A stretch of DNA of 64,000 bases, taken from Helicobacter burdigaliensis. Its GTDB lineage: Bacteria > Campylobacterota > Campylobacteria > Campylobacterales > Helicobacteraceae. Both the position numbers and the translations under genes were made by a program. Positions within the stretch are counted from its first letter, which is position 1, and the number at the start of each line of letters is the position of its first letter. Below the pieces are notes generated by a model, which had not been told where the DNA came from, ran no database searches, and saw only the letters and a list, made by a program, of their open reading frames with translations. Below are positions 28,388-47,356 of this stretch, piece by piece. The stretch covers positions 20,906 to 84,905 of the forward strand of contig NZ_QXJG01000004.1 of assembly GCF_003670295.1 (NCBI RefSeq). Reading direction: 5' to 3'.

Positions 28388-30312
28388 TAGAATCTATATT
28401 TCACTCCCGCTCCAAATGTGGTTTCAAACTCATAAAGATAATATCCACCACTTGCAACTACTGCATTTTTATGCCCTGTTAGATTGTTTGCAAAAGTATA
28501 AAACTCCCAGTCTTTTTTTGTATAGCTAATCGTTGCATTTAGGCTTTGATAATTTGGCATTTTTTCGCTCGTGTTAGTAAAATCATCATAATCATAAGCT
28601 CTAGAACCATATTTATAAGAAAGTCCAAGATTGATAGAGGGTAATGGGAGATAGTTTGCACTTACCACAAAAGTGTGTTGTAAGATTCCGGGAATTTCTT
28701 TGTTGTAGTAGGCATTTTCTTTATTTTTGGCTTCTACATATGCGTAGCTAAGAGTAGAGTAGAAATTGCTTGCATAATGCGTGGTAAATTTACCTTCAAA
28801 TCCTATTCTTTGGGTTTTGCTTAGACTTTTGTTTGTGAAAGTGTTTGGTTCATAAAAGGCTTCATTTTTTCCTTCTATAAAAAAGAGCGAAGTTTCTAGT
28901 CTATGTAATCCAAAAAAGCTTGTTTGCCCTATTTGATAGGTGTCAAATGTGGCGGTTTTAATGAGAGGATTAAGCTTCCCGCTAAAATCAAACATATAAT
29001 CTACATTAGGGGCAATAAAACTTCTAGTATAGGAAGCAAAAAGGCTAATTTGTGGGTGAATTTTATAAGAGATTCCAAGTTCTGCACCCATTTTGTTGTC
29101 TATGCTTTTAGAATCGGCTAGTTTGGAATTGATGTGATTAAAAGAGAGCCCCCCGTTTAGCGTAATGTCATCAAAGTATTTTTCGCTATTTGCATAAAAA
29201 AGTGCTTCTTTTACATTTGCCAGATTGCTTTGGTTGTCTCTTTTGCTGTTTTTTAATGTATTACCGAATTCTACCAAGTAAGAGTTATTTTGATATTTTG
29301 TATTAAAAATAGTATAGAGTGAGTTTCCCTCCATTTTATTATTGAAATTTACAAAATCACTTTCACTTCTTGTAGTGCCAAAGTTAAAATCACTTACAAA
29401 TCCATTACTAGAAAAATAGCTTAAAGCTGCATTGTATTGCAAAGTCCAGTATTTTTGCTGTGTGAAAGTATCGCCACCCCATAGTGGTGGTGTAGGAGGT
29501 TGTGTGGGGTCTTTTATAAATTGTTCTTTTGTTAGAGGGTTTGCATATTTTATGCCATATTTTGAATAGTTGAATGTTGTTTTTAAAAGCAAATCATCGC
29601 TAGGTGTGTAATAAAGCGAAAAACCTCCATTTTTGTTATAGCTTCCATCTTTTTCATCTTGTGTGATATTTCTAGAGCCTTGTGTGTTTTGGTATTGTCC
29701 ATAAACACCTGCATTTAGATTGTTTGCTACATGACGCATAAAGATTTGTGAATTAGCACTTTTGTAGCTAGAGTAGCTAAAATGAAGTTGTTTAAAATCT
29801 TTGCTTGAAGTGGTAATTTTTAGAACCCCACTCGTTGCCCCATTGCCATATTTTAGGGTATCTCTGCCCTTTAAAATCTCTATTTTAGCAACAGCATCTA
29901 AAGGGATAGAGCTTAAAAGAATAGGAGTTGAATCTATATTGTTATAATAGATTCCATCTATTACAATAGCAAGATTTTTATGTCCATTGATACCAAAGCC
30001 CCTTAAATCAATGCTTTGATTATAGGGGTTACCATAGTTTGTGTGGATATTTAATAAAGAATGCTTAGAGAGGAAATCATAAAGCGTTTGGGAGTTGCTT
30101 TGTGCGATTTCTTCACTTGTAAATTCTTCTTTAAAACCTTCCTCTTTTTGTGTTGTGTCAAAATAGGACTTTAGATTATGTGCTTGTTGCGATTTTTCTT
30201 CTAGGCTTGCATTTTGTGCTTGCAGGCTAAGAGTGCTATGCAAAACTAAGATGGCAGCAAGAGAAAAGTATCTCTTAAAGCCTTTTGTCTTTAGTTGTCT
30301 GTATTTTTTCAT
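28387..30312 (-). CDS. TonB-dependent outer-membrane receptor
   Basis: A 22-strand outer-membrane receptor for iron chelates, haem, cobalamin or similar. A signal peptide covers about residues 1-33 (FSLAAILVLHSTLSLQAQ). The plug domain follows, with QTLYDFLSKHS, SIDLRGFG, VIDGIYYNN and IEILKGRDTLKYGNGATSG. The protein ends in an aromatic beta-strand, FGAGVKYRF, as expected for outer-membrane insertion. The ATG at 30312 is chosen because AAGGA precedes it and the signal peptide then starts properly; an upstream in-frame ATG at 30414 would overlap the promoter region. Ligand not determinable. 641 residues. Confidence 0.9.
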   Translation of the reverse strand: MKKYRQLKTKGFKRYFSLAAILVLHSTLSLQAQNASLEEKSQQAHNLKSYFDTTQKEEGFKEEFTSEEIAQSNSQTLYDFLSKHSLLNIHTNYGNPYNQSIDLRGFGINGHKNLAIVIDGIYYNNIDSTPILLSSIPLDAVAKIEILKGRDTLKYGNGATSGVLKITTSSKDFKQLHFSYSSYKSANSQIFMRHVANNLNAGVYGQYQNTQGSRNITQDEKDGSYNKNGGFSLYYTPSDDLLLKTTFNYSKYGIKYANPLTKEQFIKDPTQPPTPPLWGGDTFTQQKYWTLQYNAALSYFSSNGFVSDFNFGTTRSESDFVNFNNKMEGNSLYTIFNTKYQNNSYLVEFGNTLKNSKRDNQSNLANVKEALFYANSEKYFDDITLNGGLSFNHINSKLADSKSIDNKMGAELGISYKIHPQISLFASYTRSFIAPNVDYMFDFSGKLNPLIKTATFDTYQIGQTSFFGLHRLETSLFFIEGKNEAFYEPNTFTNKSLSKTQRIGFEGKFTTHYASNFYSTLSYAYVEAKNKENAYYNKEIPGILQHTFVVSANYLPLPSINLGLSYKYGSRAYDYDDFTNTSEKMPNYQSLNATISYTKKDWEFYTFANNLTGHKNAVVASGGYYLYEFETTFGAGVKYRF

Positions 30313-30349
30313 CTTTATGATTTCCTTGTCTAGTAAAATAAAAGTGTAA

Positions 30350-30355
30350 ATTATA
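30350..30355 (-). promoter_or_regulatory. -10 element of the TonB receptor gene
   Basis: TATAAT on the minus strand about 38 nt upstream of the receptor ATG. It lies back to back with the tRNA promoter at 30376-30404. No clear Fur box could be drawn by eye. Confidence 0.4.
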
Positions 30356-30375
30356 TAGTATTTTTTAAAAAAGTA

Positions 30376-30404
30376 TTGACTTATGCTAAAAGTTTTGCTA
30401 AAAT
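30376..30404 (+). promoter_or_regulatory. Sigma-70 promoter of the tRNA cluster
   Basis: TTGACT at 30376-30381 and TAAAAT at 30399-30404 are separated by 17 nt, with an upstream TG of the extended -10 type. This is the nearest match to consensus in the window and fits a strong stable-RNA promoter for the four tRNAs, possibly reading into tuf. Confidence 0.65.
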
Positions 30405-30424
30405 CACACTTCATTTTTAAAAAT

Positions 30425-30500
30425 GCTGGTGTAGCTCAGTTGGTAGAGCAGCTGCCTTGTAAGCAGCAGGCCGGGGGTTCGAGTCCCTTTACCAGCTCCA
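30425..30500 (+). tRNA. tRNA-Thr (anticodon TGT)
   Basis: A 76-nt cloverleaf. Acceptor GCTGGTG pairs with TACCAGC, the T-loop has GGTTCGAGTCC, CCA is encoded, and the anticodon loop CTTGTAA gives TGT. Confidence 0.97.
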
Positions 30501-30533
30501 TTTTTTCAGTGTTTGACCAGTTTAAATAATTGG

Positions 30534-30618
<85 letters not shown>

Positions 30619-30630
30619 TTAATAGCCATT

Positions 30631-30707
30631 GCGGGAGTAGCTCAGTTGGCTAGAGCATCAGCCTTCCAAGCTGAGGGTCGCGGGTTCGAGCCCCGTTTCC
30701 CGCTCCA
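30631..30707 (+). tRNA. tRNA-Gly (anticodon TCC)
   Basis: A 77-nt cloverleaf. Acceptor GCGGGAG pairs with TTCCCGC (one wobble), the anticodon loop CTTCCAA gives TCC, the T-arm has GGGTTCGAGCCC, and CCA is encoded. Confidence 0.97.
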
Positions 30708-30793
30708 TATATACTGGGAGCTGATTCTACATAAAGTTTATTTATTTCAATCAGCCTAACACTATTAAATTTATTGTTAAAAATGTGATTTTT

Positions 30794-30868
30794 GCCCATA
30801 TAGCTCAGTGGCAGAGCACTTCCTTGGTAAGGAAGAGGCCGGCGGTTCAATCCCGCTTATGGGCTCCA
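30794..30868 (+). tRNA. tRNA-Thr (anticodon GGT)
   Basis: A 75-nt cloverleaf. Acceptor GCCCATA pairs with TATGGGC, the anticodon loop TTGGTAA gives GGT, the T-arm has GGTTCAATCC, and CCA is encoded. It lies about 110 nt before tuf, the common Thr-Tyr-Gly-Thr-tuf arrangement. Confidence 0.96.
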
Positions 30869-30980
30869 GTTTTTCAAAAGTTGCGATGGAATTGTAGAAA
30901 ATGTTACGATTCTTAATTTTAAAATTGGTAAAAATAGTGTAGTATAACGGCTATTTAACTTAAAATTTTAGGAGAAGCTT

Positions 30981-32183
30981 ATGGCTAAGGAAAAATTTAA
31001 CAGAGGAAATAAACCTCACGTAAATGTTGGTACAATTGGGCATGTTGACCATGGTAAGACAACTTTAAGTGCTGCAATTTCTGCTGTTCTATCACAAAAG
31101 GGTTTAGCAGAATTGAAAGATTATGATAATATCGATAATGCTCCTGAAGAGAAAGAGCGCGGTATTACAATTGCAACTTCACACATTGAGTATGAAACAG
31201 AGAAAAGACACTACGCACATGTAGATTGTCCTGGACACGCTGACTATGTTAAAAATATGATTACAGGTGCTGCTCAAATGGATGGAGCGATTCTAGTAGT
31301 TTCTGCAGCAGATGGTCCTATGCCTCAAACAAGAGAGCATATTCTATTATCACGCCAAGTAGGTGTTCCCTATATCGTTGTTTTTATGAATAAGCAAGAT
31401 ATGGTAGATGATGCAGAACTTTTAGAGTTAGTAGAAATGGAAATTAGAGAACTTCTATCCAGCTATGATTTCCCAGGTGATGATACTCCAATCGTTGCAG
31501 GTTCAGCTTTAAAAGCATTGGAAGAAGCTAAAGCAGGTAATCTAGGTGAGTGGAGTGATAAAATCATGAAGCTAATGGATGCGGTAGATGAGTATATCCC
31601 AACTCCAGTGCGTGAAACAGATAAAACTTTCTTGATGCCTATTGAAGATGTTTTCTCAATCGCAGGTCGTGGAACTGTTGTTACAGGAAGAATTGAAAGA
31701 GGTATCGTAAAAGTAGGTGATGAGATCGAGATCGTAGGTATCAAAGACACTCAAAAAACAACTGTAACAGGTGTTGAGATGTTTAGAAAAGAGCTTGATC
31801 AAGGTGAAGCAGGTGATAATGTTGGGGTTCTTTTAAGAGGAACAAAGAAAGAAGAAGTAGAAAGAGGTATGGTATTATGTAAGCCAGGCTCAATCACTCC
31901 ACATAAAAAATTTGAAGGTGAAATCTATGTTCTATCAAAAGAGGAAGGTGGAAGACATACTCCATTCTTTAATGGTTATAGACCACAATTCTATGTAAGA
32001 ACAACAGATATTACAGGTTCAATCCAATTACCAGAAGGTACAGAAATGGTTATGCCAGGTGATAATATTAAAATCACAGTTGAGTTAATCAACCCAATCG
32101 CGCTAGAAGAGGGAACACGCTTTGCTATCCGTGAAGGTGGTAGAACTGTTGGTGCGGGTGTTGTTACAAAGATTATTGAATAG
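30981..32183 (+). CDS. tuf: Elongation factor Tu
   Basis: GTPase that delivers aminoacyl-tRNA to the ribosome; 400 residues. G1 [10 protein letters not shown] at about residues 19-28, switch I with ERGITI, G3 DCPGHADY, and G4 NKQD are all intact, followed by domains II and III. It sits in the standard tRNA-tuf-rpmG-tRNA-Trp-secE-nusG order. The RBS AGGAG is close before the ATG. Confidence 0.99.
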   Translation: MAKEKFNRGNKPHVNVGTIGHVDHGKTTLSAAISAVLSQKGLAELKDYDNIDNAPEEKERGITIATSHIEYETEKRHYAHVDCPGHADYVKNMITGAAQMDGAILVVSAADGPMPQTREHILLSRQVGVPYIVVFMNKQDMVDDAELLELVEMEIRELLSSYDFPGDDTPIVAGSALKALEEAKAGNLGEWSDKIMKLMDAVDEYIPTPVRETDKTFLMPIEDVFSIAGRGTVVTGRIERGIVKVGDEIEIVGIKDTQKTTVTGVEMFRKELDQGEAGDNVGVLLRGTKKEEVERGMVLCKPGSITPHKKFEGEIYVLSKEEGGRHTPFFNGYRPQFYVRTTDITGSIQLPEGTEMVMPGDNIKITVELINPIALEEGTRFAIREGGRTVGAGVVTKIIE

Positions 32184-32191
32184 GCTAAGTT

Positions 32192-32362
32192 ATGGCAAAA
32201 GGTAATCGTGTAAAAATTGGACTCAAATGTTCTGAATGCGGTGACATTAATTACAGTACTGTAAAAAATGCTAAAACCCAAACAGAGAAACTGGAGCTAA
32301 AAAAGTTCTGCCCAAGGTTAAATAAACATACAATTCACAAAGAAGTGAAACTTAAGAGCTAA
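32192..32362 (+). CDS. rpmG: 50S ribosomal protein L33
   Basis: A 56-residue ribosomal protein beginning [20 protein letters not shown]. One Cys pair (CSEC) of the zinc-ribbon type is present but only a single later Cys (KKFCPRL), so zinc binding may be incomplete. It starts 8 nt after the tuf stop and ends about 30 nt before tRNA-Trp. Confidence 0.96.
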   Translation: MAKGNRVKIGLKCSECGDINYSTVKNAKTQTEKLELKKFCPRLNKHTIHKEVKLKS

Positions 32363-32393
32363 AAGAGTTTATCTCTTTTGGCTTTCATTATAT

Positions 32394-32469
32394 AGGTCAG
32401 TAGCTCCAATGGTAGAGCGTCGGTCTCCAAAACCGAGTGTTGGGGGTTCGAGTCCCTCCTGGCCTGCCA
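32394..32469 (+). tRNA. tRNA-Trp (anticodon CCA)
   Basis: A 76-nt cloverleaf. Acceptor AGGTCAG pairs with CTGGCCT, the anticodon loop CTCCAAA gives CCA, the T-arm has GGGTTCGAGTCCC, and CCA is encoded. Located between rpmG and secE as in most bacteria. Confidence 0.97.
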
Positions 32470-32499
32470 TTTTTGGAATAAAGAGAGACAAATAAAGTT

Positions 32500-32679
32500 A
32501 TGAAAAAACTAATCACTTATTATAGATTATCCAAAGAAGAACTATCAAAAGTAATCTTCCCTACAAAAGAACAAGTAAGAAATGCTTTTATTTCAGTTGT
32601 TGTGGTTGTAACGGTTGTAGCTCTATTTTTAGCATTGGTTGGTTTTATTCTTGGAAGTTTTGTTTCAAACATTTTATAA
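32500..32679 (+). CDS. secE: Preprotein translocase subunit SecE
   Basis: A 59-residue inner-membrane subunit of SecYEG. It has the short single-helix form: an amphipathic N-terminal helix (ITYYRLSKEELSKVIFPTKE) then one transmembrane helix (about residues 30-56). The position between tRNA-Trp and nusG supports the call. Confidence 0.94.
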   Translation: MKKLITYYRLSKEELSKVIFPTKEQVRNAFISVVVVVTVVALFLALVGFILGSFVSNIL

Positions 32680-32693
32680 AATAGGATTTGTCT

Positions 32694-33224
32694 ATGGCTT
32701 TGTATTGGTATGCGATTCAAACATATTTTGGTAGTGAGCAAGCTGTAAAGCGAGGTATTGAAAATCTTGTAAAAGAACATCATTTGCAAGAAAGACTTAC
32801 GGACATTGTTGTGCCTACTGAAGATATTATTGAAGTAAAGAACAACAAAAAAAAGATTAGTGAAAGAAGTCTATATCCTGGTTATGTTTTTATCAAAGTA
32901 GATCTTGATACGCAATTGTGGCATACCATTCAATCTTTACCAAAAGTTAGTCGCTTTATTGGTGAAGCAAAAAAACCAACGCCTTTAAGTGAAGCGGATA
33001 TTAATCATATCATTGAAAAAGTTCAAAATCGTGCAGCTCCTAAACCAAAGATTATTTTTGAAGCAGGAGAAGTTGTAAGGATTATAGAAGGTCCTTTTGC
33101 AAACTTTACAGGAACGGTTGAAGAATATGATATGGAGCATAGAAAGCTAAAGCTAAATGTGTCTATTTTTGGTCGAAGCACACCTATTGAAATACTTTAT
33201 TCACAAGTGGAAAAAATAGTTTAA
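32694..33224 (+). CDS. nusG: Transcription termination/antitermination protein NusG
   Basis: Binds RNA polymerase and links it to Rho or to S10 on the ribosome. The NGN domain (ALYWYAIQTYFGSEQAVKRG through LYPGYVFIKVDLD) is followed by a KOW domain (AGEVVRIIEGPFANFTGTVEE). The ATG at 32694 is preferred: AGGA at 32683-32686 has 7-nt spacing to it, while the in-frame TTG at 32688 would be too close. 176 residues. Confidence 0.97.
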   Translation: MALYWYAIQTYFGSEQAVKRGIENLVKEHHLQERLTDIVVPTEDIIEVKNNKKKISERSLYPGYVFIKVDLDTQLWHTIQSLPKVSRFIGEAKKPTPLSEADINHIIEKVQNRAAPKPKIIFEAGEVVRIIEGPFANFTGTVEEYDMEHRKLKLNVSIFGRSTPIEILYSQVEKIV

Positions 33225-33249
33225 CAACTAATAAAAACAAGGATAAGTT

Positions 33250-33675
33250 ATGGCAAAGAAAATAATTGGCGAACTTAAGCTCCAAATCCCTGCAGGAAAA
33301 GCAAATCCATCTCCACCCGTAGGTCCAGCATTAGGTCAGCGTGGTGTAAATATTATGGAATTTTGTAAAGCTTTTAATGAAAAAACAAAAGATATGGGGA
33401 ATTTTAATATTCCTGTAATTATTACAGTTTATCAAGATAAGAGCTTTACATTTATTACTAAAAAGCCACCTGTTACAGATTTGATTAAAAAAGCAGCAGG
33501 TATTCAAAAAGGTTCTGATAATCCTCTAAAAAATAAAGTAGGTAAGCTTACAAAAGCTCAAATTTTGGAGATTGTTAAAACAAAGATGGATGATTTGAAT
33601 GCAAATTCTGAAGAAGCAGCAATGAAAATTGTTGAAGGAAGTGCTCGCAGTATGGGCATTGAAGTTGTAGATTAA
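33250..33675 (+). CDS. rplK: 50S ribosomal protein L11
   Basis: Binds the GTPase-associated region of 23S rRNA and the factors that act there. 141 residues with the N-terminal [23 protein letters not shown] proline-rich switch (pattern) and the C-terminal RNA-binding SARSMGIEV. First gene of the L11-L1-L10-L7/12 block. Confidence 0.99.
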   Translation: MAKKIIGELKLQIPAGKANPSPPVGPALGQRGVNIMEFCKAFNEKTKDMGNFNIPVIITVYQDKSFTFITKKPPVTDLIKKAAGIQKGSDNPLKNKVGKLTKAQILEIVKTKMDDLNANSEEAAMKIVEGSARSMGIEVVD

Positions 33676-33697
33676 AAAGACGCGTTGGAGTATAAAT

Positions 33698-34402
33698 ATG
33701 GCAAAAAAATTAACAAAAAGAATGCAAAATCTATTAAATAAAGTAGATTGCAAAAAAATATACGATATTACAACCGCTTCTGCAACTGTAAAATCTCTAG
33801 CATCTGCTAAGTTTGATGAAACAGTTGAGGTGGCATTAAGTTTAGGAGTAGATCCAAGACATGCTGATCAGATGATTCGTGGAGCTGTTGTATTGCCTAA
33901 TGGAACAGGTAAAAGCGTTCGTGTTGCGGTTTTTGCAAAAGGTGTGAAAGCAGATGAAGCAAAAGCAGCAGGTGCAGATGTTGTAGGAGATGATGATTTA
34001 GCAGATCAAATTAAAGCAGGTGATTTGAATTTTGATATGGTGATTGCAACTCCAGATATGATGGCGCTAGTGGGTAAAGTAGGTAGAATTTTAGGCCCTA
34101 AAGGTTTAATGCCAAACCCAAAAACAGGCACTGTTACTATGGATATTACAAAAGCCGTAAGCAATGCAAAAAGTGGTCAAGTAAATTATCGTGTAGATAA
34201 AAAGGGTATTATCCATGCTCCAGTTGGTAAAGCAAGCTTTGATGCTAAAAAGCTAGAGGAAAATATCATTGCCCTTGTTAAAAATATCAATAAGCAAAAA
34301 CCAGCAAGTGCAAAAGGAAAATATATTAAAAATGCTACACTATCATTAACTATGAGTCCTTCATTAACTTTGGATACTCAAGAGTTAATTGATATGAAAT
34401 AA
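33698..34402 (+). CDS. rplA: 50S ribosomal protein L1
   Basis: Forms the L1 stalk moving deacylated tRNA out of the E site, and in many bacteria represses its own mRNA. 234 residues with [19 protein letters not shown] and [17 protein letters not shown]. 22 nt downstream of rplK. Confidence 0.99.
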   Translation: MAKKLTKRMQNLLNKVDCKKIYDITTASATVKSLASAKFDETVEVALSLGVDPRHADQMIRGAVVLPNGTGKSVRVAVFAKGVKADEAKAAGADVVGDDDLADQIKAGDLNFDMVIATPDMMALVGKVGRILGPKGLMPNPKTGTVTMDITKAVSNAKSGQVNYRVDKKGIIHAPVGKASFDAKKLEENIIALVKNINKQKPASAKGKYIKNATLSLTMSPSLTLDTQELIDMK

Positions 34403-34493
34403 TTTATTCTTGTTTTTATCTTAGACTAATGACTATGGGGGCTTAAGCTTAAAATCTACCCTATATAAGTCTTTCGTCTGAAAGGAGGTTAAA
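34403..34493 (+). promoter_or_regulatory. rplJ leader, probable L10(L12) autoregulatory RNA
   Basis: The 91-nt gap between rplA and rplJ contains short complementary segments (for example around GGGGGCTTAAGC and TCTTTCGTCTGAAAGGAGG) and ends in a strong AGGAGG. In other bacteria the leader here binds the L10-L12 complex for feedback control. Placement and structure-like sequence support the call; I did not fold it. Confidence 0.45.
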
Positions 34494-34976
34494 ATGACTA
34501 AACAACAAAAAACAGCTTTGATTGAAGCTTTAAGTGCAGAATTTAAGAATGCTAAAGCTATTGCAGTATGTGATTATAAAGGTTTAAGCGTTAAAGAGCT
34601 TGAAAGCCTAAGAGCAAATGCAAGAAATAGCGATTCTAAAGTGCAAGTTATTAAAAATACACTCGCATCAATTGCATTGAAAAATTCTGGAATTGAAGGC
34701 TTAGAGTTTAAAGAAAACAACATTTTTGTTTGGGGTGAAGATCAAATTTCTTTAGCAAAAACAATTTGTAAATTTTCTCAATCAGTTGGCGGAAAACTTG
34801 TGATTAAGACAGGTTATTTTGAAGGTGAAATTGTTGATGCTAAGCATATTGATGCGGTTTCTAAACTTCCTTCAAAAGAAGAGCTTATTGGAATGTTGTT
34901 GTCCGTTTGGACTGCCCCTGCTCGTTACTTTGTTACAGGGTTGGATAATTTGCGCAAACAAAAAGAAGAAGCGTAA
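34494..34976 (+). CDS. rplJ: 50S ribosomal protein L10
   Basis: Stalk base protein that holds L7/L12 dimers. 160 residues: [17 protein letters not shown] and [11 protein letters not shown] in the rRNA-binding part, and a C-terminal helix for L12 dimers. Followed after 30 nt by rplL. Confidence 0.98.
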   Translation: MTKQQKTALIEALSAEFKNAKAIAVCDYKGLSVKELESLRANARNSDSKVQVIKNTLASIALKNSGIEGLEFKENNIFVWGEDQISLAKTICKFSQSVGGKLVIKTGYFEGEIVDAKHIDAVSKLPSKEELIGMLLSVWTAPARYFVTGLDNLRKQKEEA

Positions 34977-35006
34977 GACAAATTAAATTATTTTAGGAGA
35001 TTTGAT

Positions 35007-35381
35007 ATGGCAATCACAAAAGAAGAGGTTTTAGAATATATTGGCAATCTTTCAGTTATGGAACTTTCAGAGCTTGTAAAAGCTTTTGAAGAGAAATTTG
35101 GCGTTTCTGCTGCTCCAACAGTAGTTGCAGGAGCTGTTGCTGCAGGTGGTGGAGCAGCTGCTGAAGAAAAAACAGAATTTGATATTATTCTTACAGATAG
35201 CGGAGATAAGAAAATCAATGTTATTAAAGTAGTAAGAGAAGTAACAGGACTTGGATTAAAAGAAGCAAAAGATGCAGTTGAGCAAACTCCATTTACTGTT
35301 AAAGAGGGCGTTAAGAAAGAAGACGCAGATGCAATTAAAGCAAAATTTGAAGAAGCAGGTGCTAAAGTCGATATTAAATAA
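35007..35381 (+). CDS. rplL: 50S ribosomal protein L7/L12
   Basis: Flexible stalk protein that recruits translation GTPases. 124 residues with an N-terminal dimerisation domain, an alanine/glycine hinge ([14 protein letters not shown]) and the C-terminal domain [20 protein letters not shown] terminator-like stem-loop follows immediately. Confidence 0.99.
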   Translation: MAITKEEVLEYIGNLSVMELSELVKAFEEKFGVSAAPTVVAGAVAAGGGAAAEEKTEFDIILTDSGDKKINVIKVVREVTGLGLKEAKDAVEQTPFTVKEGVKKEDADAIKAKFEEAGAKVDIK

Positions 35382-44093
<8,712 letters not shown>

Positions 44094-44124
44094 GGTTAGT
44101 TAAACCTTAATTTAAGCAGAATCA

Positions 44125-44150
44125 AAGTGGATTTTCCATATAATCCGCTT
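44125..44150 (+). terminator. Weak stem-loop after rpoBC
   Basis: AAGTGGATT and AATCCGCTT (one G-T pair) form a 9-bp stem with an 8-nt loop, followed by CATTTTCT. Located between rpoBC and rpsL; probably a partial terminator or processing site. Confidence 0.45.
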
Positions 44151-44188
44151 CATTTTCTCTATTAAAATTATTTAGGAAGGAACAAAAA

Positions 44189-44575
44189 GTGCCAACAATT
44201 AATCAGTTGATTAGAAAAGAACGAAAGAAAGTTATTAAAAAATCAAAATCCCCTGCTTTGGTGGTTTGTCCGCAAAGAAGAGGAGTTTGTACGCGTGTTT
44301 ATACCACAACACCTAAAAAACCTAACTCAGCGTTAAGAAAGGTTGCTAAGGTTAGATTGACAAGTGGTTTTGAAGTAATTAGTTATATCCCAGGTGAAGG
44401 GCATAACTTACAAGAACACTCCATTGTATTGATTCGTGGTGGTAGGGTAAAAGACTTACCGGGTGTTAAATATCATATTATCCGTGGTGCGCTAGATACT
44501 GCAGGTGTAGCAAAAAGAACTGTTTCACGCAGTAAGTATGGTGCGAAAAAAGCCAAGGGCGATTCTAAAAAGTAA
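44189..44575 (+). CDS. rpsL: 30S ribosomal protein S12
   Basis: Decoding-centre protein, 128 residues, starting at GTG with AGGAAGGA upstream. PTINQLIRK at the start and [20 protein letters not shown], the region altered in streptomycin-resistant strains, are standard; the key lysine in PKKPNS is the usual wild-type residue. It heads the rpsL-rpsG-fusA operon. Confidence 0.99.
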   Translation: MPTINQLIRKERKKVIKKSKSPALVVCPQRRGVCTRVYTTTPKKPNSALRKVAKVRLTSGFEVISYIPGEGHNLQEHSIVLIRGGRVKDLPGVKYHIIRGALDTAGVAKRTVSRSKYGAKKAKGDSKK

Positions 44576-44584
44576 GTGAGGTAA

Positions 44585-45055
<471 letters not shown>

Positions 45056-45069
45056 TTTTATAATGTATC

Positions 45070-45094
45070 AAAGGGATTCTATTTATTTCCCTTT
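45070..45094 (+). terminator. Stem-loop between rpsG and fusA
   Basis: AAAGGGA and TCCCTTT make a 7-bp stem with an 11-nt loop, followed by TACATTTTCT. Probably an mRNA processing or attenuation element within the operon. Confidence 0.4.
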
Positions 45095-45151
45095 TACATT
45101 TTCTACAATTTCTTTTAAATCTCAAATTATATTTATCCCAAAGGATTAAAA

Positions 45152-47233
45152 ATGGCAAGAAAAACCCCATTAAATAAAATTAGAAATATTGGTATTGCAG
45201 CCCACATTGATGCTGGTAAGACAACAACATCTGAAAGAATTTTGTTTTATACAGGTGTGAGCCACAAGATTGGTGAGGTGCATGATGGTGCAGCGACAAT
45301 GGACTGGATGGAGCAAGAAAAAGAGAGAGGTATCACAATTACTTCAGCTGCGACAACTTGTTTTTGGAAAGATTATCAAATCAATCTAATTGACACCCCC
45401 GGACACGTGGATTTTACTATTGAAGTTGAAAGATCTATGCGTGTTTTAGATGGTGCAGTTGCTGTGTTTTGTTCTGTAGGTGGTGTGCAACCTCAAAGTG
45501 AAACCGTTTGGAGACAAGCAAATAAATATGGTGTTCCAAGAATCGTTTTTGTAAATAAAATGGATAGAATTGGTGCAAATTTCTATAATGTAGAATCTCA
45601 AATTGCAAATAGACTTAAAGCTAAGCCAGTGCCTTTGGTGATTCCTATTGGTGCAGAAGATAGCTTCAAGGGCGTGGTAGATCTTATCACTATGAAAGCA
45701 ATCGTATGGAATGATGAATCAATGGGTGCAAAATATGACATTGAAGAGATTCCAGCTGATTTGGTAGAAAAGGCTAATGAATATAGAGAGAAGCTTGTAG
45801 AGGCAGTTGCAGAACTTGATGAAGCAACTATGGAAAAATATCTTGGTGGAGAAGATCTAAGCGTAGAAGAGATTAAAGCAGGAATTAAAAAGGGTTGTTT
45901 ATCCATGGAAATGATTCCTATGCTTTGTGGTTCAAGCTTTAAAAATAAAGGTGTGCAAACATTGCTTGATGCGGTTGTAGAATATTTACCAGCTCCAACA
46001 GAGGTTGCTGATATTCGCGGTGTAGATCCAAAAGATGAGGAAAAAGAAATTAGCGTTAAATCTACGGATGATGGTGAGTTTGCAGGTTTAGCATTTAAGA
46101 TTATGACAGACCCATTTGTAGGGCAGCTAACTTTCGTGCGTGCTTATCGTGGTATGTTAGAATCTGGAAGCTATGTGCTTAACTCTACTAAAGGCAAAAA
46201 AGAAAGAGTGGGAAGACTTCTTAAAATGCACTCTAACAAAAGAGAAGATATTAAAGAAGTGTATGCAGGGGAGATTTGTGCATTTGTTGGATTAAAAGAT
46301 ACGCTAACAGGGGATACTCTATGTTCTGAAAAAGATCCAGTGATTTTAGAGAGAATGGAGTTCCCAGATCCAGTTATTTCTATCGCAGTGGAGCCAAAAA
46401 CAAAAGCAGATCAAGAAAAAATGGCACTTGCTTTAGCAAAACTAGCTGAAGAAGATCCAAGCTTTAGAGTGCATACGGATGAAGAATCAGGACAAACAAT
46501 TATTTCAGGTATGGGTGAGCTTCATTTGGAGATTATTGTAGATAGATTAAAAAGAGAATTTAAAGTAGAAGCAGAAGTAGGACAACCACAAGTTGCATTC
46601 CGTGAGACTATCCGCCAAAGTGTAGAGCAAGAGTGCAAATATGCTAAGCAATCAGGTGGTAGAGGACAATATGGACATGTATTTATTAAGATTGAACCTC
46701 AAGAGCCGGGCAAAGGATATGAGTTTGTTAATAATATCTCTGGGGGTGTTATTCCTAAAGAGTATATTCCAGCAGTTGATAAGGGTATCCAAGAGGCAAT
46801 GCAAAATGGTGTATTAGCAGGTTATCCAGTTGTGGATTTCAAAGTTACACTTTTTGATGGTAGCTACCATGATGTGGATTCAAGTGAGATGGCGTTTAAA
46901 ATTGCAGGTTCTATGGCATTTAAAGATGCTTGTAGAAAAGCAGGAGCTGTATTGCTAGAGCCTATGATGAAAGTTGAAGTTGAAGTTCCTGAAGAGTATA
47001 TGGGTGATGTAATCGGGGATCTAAATAGAAGAAGAGGACAAATCAATTCAATGGATGATAGAATGGGATTAAAAATCGTAAATGCTTTTGTTCCACTTGC
47101 AGAAATGTTTGGTTATTCTACAGATCTTCGCTCTGCTACACAAGGTAGGGGAACTTATACTATGGAATTTGATCACTATGGTGAAGTTCCGGGCAATATC
47201 TCAAAAGAGATTATGGAGAAAAGAAACGGCTAA
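45152..47233 (+). CDS. fusA: Elongation factor G
   Basis: Translocation GTPase, 693 residues. G1 [19 protein letters not shown], switch [11 protein letters not shown] and G4 NKMDRIG are in the first 145 residues, then domains II-V with the conserved GRGQYGHV and the end [11 protein letters not shown]. Followed directly by a strong stem-loop. Confidence 0.99.
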   Translation: MARKTPLNKIRNIGIAAHIDAGKTTTSERILFYTGVSHKIGEVHDGAATMDWMEQEKERGITITSAATTCFWKDYQINLIDTPGHVDFTIEVERSMRVLDGAVAVFCSVGGVQPQSETVWRQANKYGVPRIVFVNKMDRIGANFYNVESQIANRLKAKPVPLVIPIGAEDSFKGVVDLITMKAIVWNDESMGAKYDIEEIPADLVEKANEYREKLVEAVAELDEATMEKYLGGEDLSVEEIKAGIKKGCLSMEMIPMLCGSSFKNKGVQTLLDAVVEYLPAPTEVADIRGVDPKDEEKEISVKSTDDGEFAGLAFKIMTDPFVGQLTFVRAYRGMLESGSYVLNSTKGKKERVGRLLKMHSNKREDIKEVYAGEICAFVGLKDTLTGDTLCSEKDPVILERMEFPDPVISIAVEPKTKADQEKMALALAKLAEEDPSFRVHTDEESGQTIISGMGELHLEIIVDRLKREFKVEAEVGQPQVAFRETIRQSVEQECKYAKQSGGRGQYGHVFIKIEPQEPGKGYEFVNNISGGVIPKEYIPAVDKGIQEAMQNGVLAGYPVVDFKVTLFDGSYHDVDSSEMAFKIAGSMAFKDACRKAGAVLLEPMMKVEVEVPEEYMGDVIGDLNRRRGQINSMDDRMGLKIVNAFVPLAEMFGYSTDLRSATQGRGTYTMEFDHYGEVPGNISKEIMEKRNG

Positions 47234-47240
47234 ATAAGCT

Positions 47241-47267
47241 TATAAAGAGGAGATTCTCCTCTTTATA
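47241..47267 (+). terminator. Strong stem-loop terminator after fusA
   Basis: A near-perfect palindrome (TATAAAGAGGAGA / TCTCCTCTTTATA around a central T) begins 7 nt after the fusA stop. It should fold into a stem of about 11 bp and end the ribosomal operon. Confidence 0.7.
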
Positions 47268-47356
47268 GAAAAACTTCTATTTTTAACTGCATTTATAAAT
47301 AATCTTAAGCTTTGTATATTTTGTCCGATTTATTATGGAAACTATAAGGATAATCC

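Noticed and set aside
30313..30414. Longer N-terminus for the TonB receptor from ATG at 30414
   Set aside because: It would precede the signal peptide with 34 non-secretory residues and run through the -10 element; the ATG at 30312 has an RBS.
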